A stretch of DNA of 64,000 bases, taken from Methanomicrobiaceae archaeon. GTDB taxonomy: Archaea > Halobacteriota > Methanomicrobia > Methanomicrobiales > Methanomicrobiaceae. Location of the stretch: the NCBI GenBank assembly GCA_029762625.1, contig JARVGI010000007.1:1-64000 (forward strand). Direction: 5' to 3'. The notes below the pieces were generated by a model. It was given only the letters and a program-made list of their open reading frames with translations. It was not told the DNA's origin and ran no database searches. This document shows positions 34,308-43,355 of the stretch, one piece after another (within the stretch, counting starts at the first letter, position 1; each line of letters begins with the position of its first letter). A program made the position numbers and the translations under genes.

Positions 34308-36338
34308 CTAAATAAGGGGCCGCATCGCGAGGGCGGGATGATCCACCCGCGCCAGGAATTCGGCCAGATCCTCGATGCTCACGGCGACCGTCTCGTCGGC
34401 GATTTTGTCGAACAATTCAGGAATGCTCATCCGTTCGAGCTTCTCCTCGAGCCGGCCCTTCAATTCGTCCTTGAGAAGCGACGGCATCCAGACCACCCGC
34501 TCGATCCCGTTCTCCGCCTGCAGGAACCGGTCGCTGAGGATATAGCCCTTCGAGATTCCCACGAACCCGGGGGTCTGGGCTCCCCCGCCGATGGTGCCGG
34601 CGAGAGTGGAGAAGGTCATGCCCAGCGGCGTGTCGCCGAGGTAATCGCGGTTGACGATCATGATCCCGTTCACCTCGGGCAGGATCGTGGCGATGCACTC
34701 GAAACACCCGCAGCAGGTCATCGGCTCATCCATCATCCCGTAGAGGGAGACACGGTCCACCGCGCCGTGCGAGGCTTTCTTCACGAAGCGGTTCACCCCC
34801 TCGAACTGACCGAGGACGGGATCGATCAGCTCGCCCTTCTCCACGGGCTGGTTGGCACCTGCGGGCGCGATCTCGTAGGCAATTTTCGCATCCAGCCAGG
34901 TGATGGCACCGCAGAGGGCGGGGCGTTCGGGGGTGATGATGCAGACGTGGTTGGGGGCAAATGTCTGGCAGAGGGTGCAGGAGTAGTAGGTCCCGACATC
35001 CTCGTCCTTCATGCCCGCGATGCGCTCATCGCGCTCGTCGTAGATGGCCCGGGCCTCCTCGAGCATCGCCTCCACGCGCTCCCGGTCCGTCACCAGCGTT
35101 ACCTGCACGGCATCGATCAGGTCGGGAAACTCCATGCGGAACTTGCTCGCGAGCAGCCTGCCCAGGTCTGCGATCGCCACGCCCCGCCGGACCACGTCTT
35201 TCGTAAGCCGGACCCAGACGAGGTCGCGCTGGGCGACATGCCACGACCCCTCCCCGTAGTTGAGGAACGTGTGGATCCTGCGCTCAAGGACCGGTTCGTA
35301 ATCCTTCTTCATCGATGCGCCGGCCACGTCCACGAGAATGGCCAGCGGCACCGCCGACCCTTCTTCGAGGTCGCCCACCTCCGGGCCGATCACCTCGACG
35401 CGGCCGTCCTCCACCTCGTCCGCGGGCCGCACGCGGAGGAGTTCGAATGCAGGCGCCTTCGCCCCCCCGAATTCCACGTACATCTCCTCTTTCCGTATAC
35501 TCTTTCCCTCGAACGCCGGGGAGCAGGCCATGGGAATCGGGATGGCGACCACGTTGACCCGGATCCCGCGCCGCTCCATCCCTTCCCGCACCGCGTCGAG
35601 GTAGGGGACGCGGATCCACTCCCCCCCTTCATAGCCCTCCGGGGTGAGGATGGGGATGCTCAGCACCCGGAGACCGTCGATGACCGCGATCTCCTCGTCC
35701 TCGAGGCCCGGAAAGGCAATCACGAATGCTTTCGCCCGTTCGGCGGCGTAATTGAGCAGGCGGTCCGCATCCCCGGGCTGAACGCCCCCGAACATCATGG
35801 CCACGCGGGCGATGATATCGGCGAAATGAATCGCCGCCATGCCGGTGGAGCCAAGGGGGACGAGGCGGTACTCGAGCCCCACCTTCACCCCCGCCTCGGT
35901 CAGGGTTTGGATCACCCCGCCTGCGAGGAAGGTGAGCAGGTACTTCTCCTGCATCTCCCGGCAGATGGCGGCGGCCGCATCGGCGTCATCCGGCGATCCG
36001 GCAACGAGACCGATCCCGGCGATACTGCCGTCCACCAGCGAATACCCGAGCCTGCGCAGCACCGTATCGGGCACAAACCCGGTGTAGGGCTCCCCTTCCT
36101 CCCCTCCGGCGGCATACCCCGCCGCCGCAAGACACTCTCCCGCCACGAGCACGCTGGATCCCGAAGCGGCGTATGCCTCACGTGCGCTTCCCGCGTCATG
36201 CACCGCCATGCCGGTGACGGCATAGGTCACGGGGAGCGCATATGCCGTCTCATCATACCCGATACTCCCTTCCAGCGCGGCCATTTCCTCATCGAGACGC
36301 TCCCGGCCCGATATAAGACTCTCATCAATCGGCGTCAT
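34308..36338 (-). CDS. acsB: Acetyl-CoA synthase, bacterial-type full-length subunit
   Basis: Joins a methyl group, CO and CoA to acetyl-CoA (reversibly). At 676 aa it includes the N-terminal domain (1 to about 260) that binds CODH in Moorella and that archaeal CdhC (about 470 aa) lacks. Cluster A ligands are visible: Cys454, Cys457, Cys466, Cys476 and Cys543-Gly544-Cys545 (SCTLCQTFAPNHVC, ALCG, TCCGCFEC); each is exactly 52 residues below the Moorella positions 506, 509, 518, 528, 595, 597 as I know them. The start ATG 36338 has no strong ribosome site. It is the first gene of the operon; no CODH subunit is adjacent. Confidence 0.92.
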   Translation of the reverse strand: MTPIDESLISGRERLDEEMAALEGSIGYDETAYALPVTYAVTGMAVHDAGSAREAYAASGSSVLVAGECLAAAGYAAGGEEGEPYTGFVPDTVLRRLGYSLVDGSIAGIGLVAGSPDDADAAAAICREMQEKYLLTFLAGGVIQTLTEAGVKVGLEYRLVPLGSTGMAAIHFADIIARVAMMFGGVQPGDADRLLNYAAERAKAFVIAFPGLEDEEIAVIDGLRVLSIPILTPEGYEGGEWIRVPYLDAVREGMERRGIRVNVVAIPIPMACSPAFEGKSIRKEEMYVEFGGAKAPAFELLRVRPADEVEDGRVEVIGPEVGDLEEGSAVPLAILVDVAGASMKKDYEPVLERRIHTFLNYGEGSWHVAQRDLVWVRLTKDVVRRGVAIADLGRLLASKFRMEFPDLIDAVQVTLVTDRERVEAMLEEARAIYDERDERIAGMKDEDVGTYYSCTLCQTFAPNHVCIITPERPALCGAITWLDAKIAYEIAPAGANQPVEKGELIDPVLGQFEGVNRFVKKASHGAVDRVSLYGMMDEPMTCCGCFECIATILPEVNGIMIVNRDYLGDTPLGMTFSTLAGTIGGGAQTPGFVGISKGYILSDRFLQAENGIERVVWMPSLLKDELKGRLEEKLERMSIPELFDKIADETVAVSIEDLAEFLARVDHPALAMRPLI

Positions 36339-36364
36339 ACTCTTGCATCATCCCTGTTATCGAA

Positions 36365-36390
36365 GTGGCAGGGGTGCCACCTTAATAAGC
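36365..36390 (-). promoter_or_regulatory. Promoter and palindrome upstream of acsB
   Basis: The minus strand has a TATA-like GCTTATTAAG (36381-36390) immediately followed by a perfect six-base-arm inverted repeat (GTGGCA-4-TGCCAC, 36365-36380). The palindrome lies between the TATA box and the expected start of transcription near 36362, a position suited to a repressor. Confidence 0.45.
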
Positions 36391-36428
36391 TTTCGTCTTG
36401 AATGCGAACCAAAGGGGCTCTTCGCCGA

Positions 36429-37487
36429 TCACAGCCACCCTCTCTTCCTGAAAAACCAGACCTCGACGAGCCCCACCGCAAGCATGAGGAGCAGCACCGC
36501 CGGGTAGCCATACCGGTTCGAGAGCTCGGGCATCCCGACAAAGTTCATCCCGTACAGGCCGGCGATAAACGTGAGTGGGATGAAAATCGTGGCGATGATA
36601 GTGAGTACCTTCATGATCTCGTTCATATGGTTGCTGGTGGTGGAGAGGTGGATATCGATCATACCGCTCATCATATCCCGGTACGTCTCGAGGGTTTCGA
36701 CGAGCTCGACGGTATGGTCGTAGACATCACGGAGGTACACGGGGGTGATGCCGGAAACAAGCGGCGATTCCACCCGCTCGAACGCCCCCACCACCTCGCG
36801 CAACGGCCAGATGGAGCGGCGGATCATGATAAGGAGGCGTTTTTTCTCGTGGATAGCCTGCAGTGTCCGTTGACCGGGCCCATCGAGGAGTTCGTCTTCC
36901 AGATCCTCGATCTCCTCGCCGAACCACTCGAAAATTGCGTAGTAGCCGTCGACCACAGCATCGAGCAGAGAGTAGGCGAGATAGCCGGCTCCCTCCCGTC
37001 GTATGCGGTTTCCCCCCGCACGCAGACGGGCACGCACCGGGTCGAATACGTCGCCCTCCTGCTCCTGGAAGGTGAGGACAAACTCCTCGCCGAGGATAAT
37101 GCTGACCTGTTCGGTGCGGATTTCCCGATCATCGAGTGCAAGCATCTTGAGAACCACGTAGATGTAGTGGTCGAAATACTCGATTTTCGGCCTCTGCCGG
37201 GTGTTGAGAATGTCCTCGAGGGTGAGAGGGTGGATCGAGAACCGTGCGCCGATCGCTTCCACCGCTCCGATGTCGCCCAGGCCCGAGCAATCGATCCAGG
37301 TCACCTCTTTGTCGGGGAGGGGGGCGGTCACCTCTGCAAGCGTCGCTCCCTTTCGCTCGGTGATTCCTTTTTCGCTGTACCGGAACAGGGTAATCGCAGT
37401 CGCCAGCGGGGGTACCGAGCCGATGTGCACGAGCGAGCCGGGGGGCATCCCGGCTTTGGCCGAAGGGGAGGGCGCAGGTTCCGTCAC
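36429..37487 (-). CDS. corA: CorA-family magnesium/cobalt transporter
   Basis: Membrane channel for Mg2+ (or Co2+/Ni2+), 352 aa. A cytoplasmic N-terminal alpha/beta domain (to about 230) precedes long helices (240-290) and two C-terminal transmembrane helices with the YGMNF signature at the end of the first, ending with a basic tail (FFRKRGWL). The open frame extends further upstream, but GTG 37487 with TAGGAGAT gives a standard length; a TATA box (CCTTATAAGC, about 37517-37528) is well placed. Its location next to a nickel- and cobalt-dependent operon may be fortuitous. Confidence 0.85.
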   Translation of the reverse strand: MTEPAPSPSAKAGMPPGSLVHIGSVPPLATAITLFRYSEKGITERKGATLAEVTAPLPDKEVTWIDCSGLGDIGAVEAIGARFSIHPLTLEDILNTRQRPKIEYFDHYIYVVLKMLALDDREIRTEQVSIILGEEFVLTFQEQEGDVFDPVRARLRAGGNRIRREGAGYLAYSLLDAVVDGYYAIFEWFGEEIEDLEDELLDGPGQRTLQAIHEKKRLLIMIRRSIWPLREVVGAFERVESPLVSGITPVYLRDVYDHTVELVETLETYRDMMSGMIDIHLSTTSNHMNEIMKVLTIIATIFIPLTFIAGLYGMNFVGMPELSNRYGYPAVLLLMLAVGLVEVWFFRKRGWL

Positions 37488-37621
37488 GGGATCTCCTACG
37501 GGGATATACAGGGCAGAGCTTATAAGGTCACGGAAACGTCCCTGTGACCATTCTGCCATGACGGCGAAAAAAGGTGCAATTGATGCCGGCTTTACCGGGC
37601 ACATACGGGAGAGGTCCGGAC

Positions 37622-37846
37622 TCAGGTCTTTGCCTCCCCGGCGATCCTGCCGATCCAGATGGTCACGATCACCGCGATCACGGTCACGATAATTGCGTAG
37701 AGCAGCAGCGCCATGATGTTCTGCGCTTCGCCGAACACAGCCGCAAATATCGCCTGGATCGCCCCGTTCCATGCAAGGGCGGCAACCAGACCGAATGCAG
37801 CAGTCAGGAGCGCCGCGATCTTATCAATCACTTCAGCATGTACCAT
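37622..37846 (-). CDS. Small membrane protein (DUF5654-like)
   Basis: A 74-aa protein: short helix MVHAEVIDKIAALLTAAFGL, an ALAWN segment, then a hydrophobic C-terminal helix (about 47-68) and basic end. The order 'ALAWNxAIQAIF' is, from memory, typical of DUF5654. Start: ATG 37846 has AGGG six bases upstream, better than ATG 37852. Function unknown. Confidence 0.6.
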   Translation of the reverse strand: MVHAEVIDKIAALLTAAFGLVAALAWNGAIQAIFAAVFGEAQNIMALLLYAIIVTVIAVIVTIWIGRIAGEAKT

Positions 37847-37985
37847 GCACATCCCTCAGACCGACAACTATCGTTGTATCGAGATATAAATTCCGGCTAT
37901 CACTCATGCCTGACACCGGCAGAGCGGCGAGACGGGGGCCAATCCAAGGGTACATGTGACAGGGACACCAACAGTACCTGCAGTC

Positions 37986-39989
37986 ATGGACGACCTCGAT
38001 GCGTGGTTTCCCTACGAGTCCTATCGCCCCCACCAGCGAGGGATGCTCGATCTGGTAGCCCGGACCGCCGCGGAGGGCGGCATTGCCATGATCGACGCGC
38101 CGACCGGGAGCGGCAAGTCCAGCGCCGTGGCAGCGCTGCTCGCCCGTGCGAGGGGCAGGAAAGTGGTCGTTGCAGTCCGCACCGTCAGCCAGCTCAACAC
38201 TTTCGTCCGCGAGCTCGAGCTCATCCGGAAGAAACGGGGGCGTCTGAAATTCGCCTACCTCGTGGGGAAGGGGAACATGTGCCCCATGGCGGGTGCGGGC
38301 GACACCTACCGCCTCTGCGAGGGCCTCAAGACCTTTTCCACCTCGCTGATGCGCGAACGAGCGCAGCGGGGAGCGCTCGTGCCTGTAAAAGACCCGTTCA
38401 TCAGGCAGCAGATGCGGAGGGTGTCGATGGACCACCCCGTCATCTGCCCGTATTTCATCCACACGCGCAGTTACGCGGAGACCAGCGAAGGGCTCAAGAT
38501 GCTGCCCTCGGCGAAGCTGCGCACCCTCGGGGAGCGGGCGTGCTCACGCCCTGTTGCACCCGAAACCCTCCACGAGTTCTGCGGCGACCTCTGCCCCTAC
38601 GAGGTGATGCTCCAGGCGGCGCGGGAGGCGGATGTGGTGCTCGTCAACTTCCACCACCTCTTCGACAAGCAGATCAGGGAGCAGATCTTCGATTCGCTCG
38701 ACATCGAGGCGGAACGGACCCTCCTTCTGATCGACGAAGCGCACAACTGCGGCGATACCATCCAGAGCATCCAGAGCGTGAGCCTCGGGGAGAGGAATCT
38801 CGAGGCGGCCTACCACGAGATCGGGGCCATGCGCTCGCGGCAGAGCAGCGCGGACGCCGTCCTGAGGATCCTCCCGCGGATCACGGCGTTTATGGAATCG
38901 CTCCGCCGCTCGTGGAAGGAAGAGGACTGGTTCGATCCGGCGATCTTTTCCCGCCACGTGCTGGGCGGCTCGCTGTATGCGACCTTCGACCAGATCATCG
39001 AAGACCTCCTCTCGCTTTCCGAGGCGATCCGGGAGCGGAACATACAGGCGGGGGAGTTCCGGGAGAGCGCCGCCGAACGGCTCTGCGATTTCTTCTACCA
39101 CATCCTGCGAGCCACGGAGAGCAACGCGTTTCTCTCCGTCTATAAAAAGGTGGACGAAGAGGTCTTTCTGGAAGTGCGCAACATCGATCCCGCCGACACC
39201 CTGCAGGAGATCGCCGCCGCCCATCCGTGCACGGTGCTCATCAGCGGTACTCTCTCACCGGTGGAGAGCTACCGCCGCTACTACTTCGGCGATACAGAGG
39301 TCGCCACCCTCTCCCTCCCCAACGCCTTCCCGCGAGAGCACCGCAGGCTCTTCTGCACGCGCGACATCACCTCCGCCTACCGCCAGCGGCGCGATCCCGA
39401 GAACACAGCCCGCATCGGCGAATACATCAGGACGTTTGCGGGGGTTGGCGGGAACCTCGCCGTGTATTTCCCCTCCTACGATCTGCTCAACACGCACACC
39501 GCGTCGTTCGGCGCCACGCTCGCCGGAAAAGAGGTATTTATCGAGGCGTCAAACTCGTCCGAGGCGGCGGCGGCCCTGAAACGGTTTCTCTCCCTGCCCG
39601 CACAGGGCCGGGCGGGAATCCTCTTCGGCGTATGCGGGGGGAAATGGAGCGAGGGGCTCGACTACCGGGGGGAACTGCTCACCGGGGCGATGGTCATCGG
39701 CCTGCCCCTCGCCCCCTTCAACCCGGTGCGCAAAATGGTGATCGAGTACTACCGCTCCAAGTTCGGCGAGGAGGGAGAATTCATCTCCTATACCCTGCCG
39801 GCAATCAACCGGGGCCTGCAGGCGCTGGGGCGGGTGTTGCGGACGCCGGAGGATACGGGGCTGCTCGTCCTCGGCGACTCGAGGTTCCTGGACCGAAGGG
39901 TGCACGCCGGGCTGCCGCCGTGGATGCAGGAGGAGCTGGCCGCCTGCGATACGGCCTCGTTTGCGGAGGCGGTGCGGGCATGGCGCTGA
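37986..39989 (+). CDS. XPD/Rad3-family (DinG-like) Fe-S DNA helicase
   Basis: A 667-aa superfamily 2 helicase (5'-3' in the family). Walker A DAPTGSGKSS at 38-47, DEAH box at 250-253, C-terminal motif VI region (INRGLQALGRVLRTPED). Cysteines that could hold the 4Fe-4S cluster are Cys99, Cys111, Cys154 and Cys199/Cys203 (NMCP, RLCEGL, VICPYF, CGDLC). Likely role in nucleotide excision repair or removal of DNA secondary structure. ATG 37986 follows the A/T-rich divergent promoter shared with the DUF5654-like gene; the stop overlaps ogt by 10 bp. Confidence 0.9.
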   Translation: MDDLDAWFPYESYRPHQRGMLDLVARTAAEGGIAMIDAPTGSGKSSAVAALLARARGRKVVVAVRTVSQLNTFVRELELIRKKRGRLKFAYLVGKGNMCPMAGAGDTYRLCEGLKTFSTSLMRERAQRGALVPVKDPFIRQQMRRVSMDHPVICPYFIHTRSYAETSEGLKMLPSAKLRTLGERACSRPVAPETLHEFCGDLCPYEVMLQAAREADVVLVNFHHLFDKQIREQIFDSLDIEAERTLLLIDEAHNCGDTIQSIQSVSLGERNLEAAYHEIGAMRSRQSSADAVLRILPRITAFMESLRRSWKEEDWFDPAIFSRHVLGGSLYATFDQIIEDLLSLSEAIRERNIQAGEFRESAAERLCDFFYHILRATESNAFLSVYKKVDEEVFLEVRNIDPADTLQEIAAAHPCTVLISGTLSPVESYRRYYFGDTEVATLSLPNAFPREHRRLFCTRDITSAYRQRRDPENTARIGEYIRTFAGVGGNLAVYFPSYDLLNTHTASFGATLAGKEVFIEASNSSEAAAALKRFLSLPAQGRAGILFGVCGGKWSEGLDYRGELLTGAMVIGLPLAPFNPVRKMVIEYYRSKFGEEGEFISYTLPAINRGLQALGRVLRTPEDTGLLVLGDSRFLDRRVHAGLPPWMQEELAACDTASFAEAVRAWR

Positions 39990-40429
39990 ACGAGGGCGCC
40001 TGCCGGTTCGGGCTCTGGTGGGTGCACGTCGCATGGGCTGACGATGTCGTCCACCGGGTACGGTTTGCGAAAACGGGCGAGGAAGGCGCCGTGCCCCCGG
40101 TGGTGCGCCGCTACATCGCAGGCCAGCGGGTCGATCCTGCGAGCCTGCAGTCGACTGCCGCCGCCGACCATGCGCCGTTTGCCGCCATCTACCGGGCGGT
40201 CCGGGAGGTCGGCTACGGCAGCACCGCGACCTACGGCGCCATCGCCGCACAGGCCGGCACGTCCCCCCGGGTCGTGGGCACGGCGATGAAGCGCAACCCC
40301 ACGCCCCTCGTCATCCCCTGCCACCGCATCGTCGCCCGGGACGGGATCGGCGGGTTTACCCCCGACATCGGGATCAAGCGCGCGCTCCTGCGCATGGAGG
40401 CGGGAGAAAGGCGCATTTTTAGCCGGTGA
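39980..40429 (+). CDS. ogt: Methylated-DNA--protein-cysteine methyltransferase
   Basis: A 149-aa suicide DNA repair protein that moves O6-alkyl groups from guanine to its own cysteine. Active-site segment VIPCHRIVA places the reactive Cys at 114; the helix-turn-helix YGSTATYGAIAAQAGTSPRVVGTAMKRNP precedes it and RALLRMEAGE closes the family domain. N-terminal domain is short. ATG 39980 is inside the helicase stop region and suggests translational coupling of two repair genes. Confidence 0.93.
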   Translation: MALNEGACRFGLWWVHVAWADDVVHRVRFAKTGEEGAVPPVVRRYIAGQRVDPASLQSTAAADHAPFAAIYRAVREVGYGSTATYGAIAAQAGTSPRVVGTAMKRNPTPLVIPCHRIVARDGIGGFTPDIGIKRALLRMEAGERRIFSR

Positions 40430-40462
40430 AGGAGATGTAATTACACACGGTGGGATGGAAGC

Positions 40463-41401
40463 ATGCAGGTAGCAGTGCTCGGGGCGGGCGCAGTGGGGCT
40501 CTCCGTGGCGGCAAAACTCTCGGCGGTCTGCACGGTGCACGCTGTCTGCCGGCCGCGCCATGTGGAGGCAATCGCGAGCCGCGGATTTGAGATGACCGGG
40601 ATCTGGGGCGACGGAACCTATCGGTTCACCTGCTCCGAATCATACCTCCCGAAACGGGAATTCGACTACATCATCATCACGTCCAAATCGACCGACACGC
40701 GGGCGGTCTGCGAGCAGTTTTCTGACGCCATCGCCGGTGCCGAGGTCGTCAGCCTGCAAAACGGCATCGGCAACGAGGAGATCATTGCCGAATATACCGG
40801 CCGGGTGATCGGGGGGATGATCATCACCGGGTTCGAGTGGCAGGGCGATGCACGGGTGCACGTCTCGGTCGAGGCGGGGCCGGTGAAACTGGGCCGGTTT
40901 CCCCGGGGCAGCGACGATGCTGTGCGGGCACTGGCAGAACTCTTTGCATGTGCCGGGATACGGTGCGAGGAGAGCGGCGAGATCCGGGGGGACCTGTGGG
41001 GAAAGACGCTCTACAACTGCGCCCTCAACCCGCTCGGCGCGATCATGAACGTCCCCTACGGCGAGCTCGACGATCCTGCGGCATGGGAGATCATCGCAGA
41101 CGTCGTTGAGGAGGCGTTCGCCGTCTGCCGGGAAGAAGGGGTTCCCCTCGCATGGGAGACGCCCGTCGACTACCTCGCCTACCTTGCAGAAGTGCAGCTG
41201 CCGGCGACCGCACGCCACCACTCCTCCATGCTGCAGGACCTCGCCCTGGGCCGCAAGACCGAAATCGACTTTATCAACGGGGCTGTCGTCGCTCGCGGGC
41301 AGCAGCACGGCATCCCGACGCCCGCCAACACCATGTTGGCACGGCTGATCCGGTTCCGCGAAGCGCTGTGCACGAAGGAGAGGGGAGTGCGGACGGCGTG
41401 A
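40463..41401 (+). CDS. panE: 2-dehydropantoate 2-reductase family protein
   Basis: Reduces 2-dehydropantoate to pantoate in CoA synthesis. The 312-aa protein has the Rossmann motif GAGAVG (residues 7-12), QNGIGNEE, the ILE-like central segment GDLWGKTLYNCALNPLGAI with the catalytic Lys, and HHSSMLQDLALGRKTEIDFINGAVV, typical of KPR. The MobA-like gene starts inside its stop (GTGA overlap). Function within this family is likely, though paralogues acting on other 2-ketoacids exist. Confidence 0.85.
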   Translation: MQVAVLGAGAVGLSVAAKLSAVCTVHAVCRPRHVEAIASRGFEMTGIWGDGTYRFTCSESYLPKREFDYIIITSKSTDTRAVCEQFSDAIAGAEVVSLQNGIGNEEIIAEYTGRVIGGMIITGFEWQGDARVHVSVEAGPVKLGRFPRGSDDAVRALAELFACAGIRCEESGEIRGDLWGKTLYNCALNPLGAIMNVPYGELDDPAAWEIIADVVEEAFAVCREEGVPLAWETPVDYLAYLAEVQLPATARHHSSMLQDLALGRKTEIDFINGAVVARGQQHGIPTPANTMLARLIRFREALCTKERGVRTA

Positions 41402-41994
41402 GGACGGGCATCATTCTCGTCGGGGGCGAGGGGCGGCGTGCGGGAGGCATGGAGAAGTATTTTTTCAGCTACCACGGCCAGACCTTCATCGCCCGCCTCA
41501 TCGAGACCCTGAGCCGCGAGGTCGACGAAATCGTCGTGGTCGCCCGCGATGCCGACCAGCGCGACCGGGTCGCGGCGATCACCGGCGTCCGGGTGGTGGA
41601 GGACATCAGGCGCGGCCTCGGCCCCATCGGCGGCCTGCACGCGGGCCTCCTGCATGCGCACGGGGAGGAGGTCTTCGTGGTGGCGTGCGACATGCCCTGC
41701 GTGCACGCCGATGTGGTCAGCCTGCTCTTTTCGCTCCTCGACGGCTACGACGCCGTGATCCCGACGTGGAACCACGATATGCTCGAGCCTCTCCACGCCG
41801 TCTACCGGCGCGGTGCGGTAATACAGTACCTGGAGAGCCACGAATCCCTCTCCATGCGGGACATGGTCAAATCGCTGCATGCGCGGTACGTGAACGTGCA
41901 CGAGCTGCAGCCCCTCGACCCGCACCTGCAGACCTTCACCAACATCAACAAGATCGAGGATTTGCACGACCTCGACCGCCGGCCTGACCGGTGA
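41398..41994 (+). CDS. mobA: Molybdenum cofactor guanylyltransferase-like nucleotidyltransferase
   Basis: The frame from the GTG at 41398 encodes 198 aa: RTGIILVGGEGRRAGGMEKYFFSY is the N-terminal nucleotide-binding motif (LxGGxxRRMGxxK type), GLGPIGGLHAGLL and VACDMPCV (metal Asp) follow. Such proteins join GMP to molybdopterin for formate and formylmethanofuran dehydrogenases; they can also be other nucleotidyltransferases. The start overlaps the stop of panE by four bases. The remainder of the upstream open frame is a shadow of panE. No moa/moe genes are nearby. Confidence 0.8.
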   Translation: MRTGIILVGGEGRRAGGMEKYFFSYHGQTFIARLIETLSREVDEIVVVARDADQRDRVAAITGVRVVEDIRRGLGPIGGLHAGLLHAHGEEVFVVACDMPCVHADVVSLLFSLLDGYDAVIPTWNHDMLEPLHAVYRRGAVIQYLESHESLSMRDMVKSLHARYVNVHELQPLDPHLQTFTNINKIEDLHDLDRRPDR

Positions 41995-42069
41995 TCCCCG
42001 GCGACCTCATACAAAGGTTGAAGAGATCTCCGGGCACATGCACCCACGAATCTGCGCGGAGGGGTTGCG

Positions 42070-42576
42070 TTGAAGTGCCTGATTGTGTATGAGTCCTATC
42101 ACCACGGGAACACGAAACAGATCGCCGGCGCCATGGCGGAGGAGCTGCATGCGGATATGGTGAAGGCCACGGACGCGGAGTACGCATCGCTTGCCGGGTA
42201 CGACCTCATCGGGTTCGGATCGGGGATCTACGCGGGCAGGCACCACGTCAGCCTGCTGAACTTCGTGCGCAGGATGCCGCACCTTGACGGTACACCTGCA
42301 TTCATCTTCTCGACCGCTGCCTTCCCCGAGTTCAAGGCGGTCTGGCACCGGTCGCTCGCCCGGAAGCTCCGGCGGAAAGGTCTCGTCATGTGCGGCGATT
42401 TTTCCTGCAAGGGCCTGTCCACCGACGGCCTCTGCGGGGTGATCGGCGGGGTCAACAAAGGGAGGCCCGATGCGGGCGACCTCGCGCGGGCAAAGCGGTT
42501 CGCCGCAACACTTGTGGCATCCGTGCCCAAACCGCAGCGAGCCCCCGCCGGGGAGAGCCCCGCACAGGCGCACTGA
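42070..42576 (+). CDS. Flavodoxin-like protein
   Basis: A 168-aa FMN-binding flavodoxin fold: LIVYESYHHGNTKQIAGAMA (phosphate loop YESYHHGNT), IGFGSGIYAGRHH (residues around the flavin), and a C-terminal helix with AKRFAATLV. It includes CGDFSCKGLSTDG, which is a common feature in small archaeal flavodoxins. Start is a TTG at 42070 with GGAGGGG upstream. Probably a low-potential electron carrier. Confidence 0.8.
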   Translation: MKCLIVYESYHHGNTKQIAGAMAEELHADMVKATDAEYASLAGYDLIGFGSGIYAGRHHVSLLNFVRRMPHLDGTPAFIFSTAAFPEFKAVWHRSLARKLRRKGLVMCGDFSCKGLSTDGLCGVIGGVNKGRPDAGDLARAKRFAATLVASVPKPQRAPAGESPAQAH

Positions 42577-42590
42577 AAAACCCGGATCCT

Positions 42591-43355
42591 CTAGAGCGCT
42601 TTTTTCCTGCCGCTCGCGTCCCGCGTGTACGCCCCGAACTCGGATCCCAGCAGGAGATCCCCGGAAAACACCGGGCCGTCACTGCAGACGCAAAGGCCCG
42701 ACGGGTCGATGCAGCACGATCCGCAGATCCCCACCCCGCACTTCATGTACCGGTGCAGGGAGAACTGGCCGCGGTCCGCACAGCCCGCCTCGTCGAGCAG
42801 CCGGAGCACCGCCCGCATCATGATCTCCGGCCCGCAGACGCAGACGCGGTCGTAGGAGGTCAGGTCGATCGTCGCACAGAGGTCGGTCACGAACCCGTGG
42901 TGGCCCTCGCTGCCGTCGTCGGTCGCCACCACGAGATCGGTCATCCTCGCGATCTCGCGTGCAAACGGCAGCTCCGCCGCCGTCCTCGCCCCCAGCAGGA
43001 AGGTCTCGACGCTCCCCTCGATGGCGAGGTGCCGCAGGGGGGCCGCCCCGATCCCACCGGCAACCGCAAGCGTGCGCCCCCCGACCGAAAAACCGTTGCC
43101 GAGGGGGCCCTTGATGCCGAGCATATCGCCCTCCTCGCAGGCGAAGAGCGCCGCGGTGGCGTCGCCCACCTTCAGGACGGAAATCGACCACGGCGAGGAG
43201 AGGGCCATGGGGATCTCGTCCACCCCGGGCACCCAGACCATCACGAACTGGCCCGGCCGGAAGGTGAAGGCGTGGGAGAACTCGAAGGTCTTGATGCCCG
43301 GCGTCTCATCGATGATACGGGTGATGGTGACGGGGACGGATGCGTATTCATGCAT
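42591..43355 (-). CDS. pyrK: Dihydroorotate dehydrogenase electron-transfer subunit
   Basis: The 254-aa FAD/[2Fe-2S] subunit that connects PyrD to an electron acceptor. FAD motif RPGQFVMVW near residues 33-41, the SSPWSISV segment, a nucleotide-binding GGIGAAPLRHL, and the C-terminal cluster cysteines CGVGICGSCCIDPSGLCVC. It overlaps pyrD by 8 bp. Confidence 0.93.
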   Translation of the reverse strand: MHEYASVPVTITRIIDETPGIKTFEFSHAFTFRPGQFVMVWVPGVDEIPMALSSPWSISVLKVGDATAALFACEEGDMLGIKGPLGNGFSVGGRTLAVAGGIGAAPLRHLAIEGSVETFLLGARTAAELPFAREIARMTDLVVATDDGSEGHHGFVTDLCATIDLTSYDRVCVCGPEIMMRAVLRLLDEAGCADRGQFSLHRYMKCGVGICGSCCIDPSGLCVCSDGPVFSGDLLLGSEFGAYTRDASGRKKAL

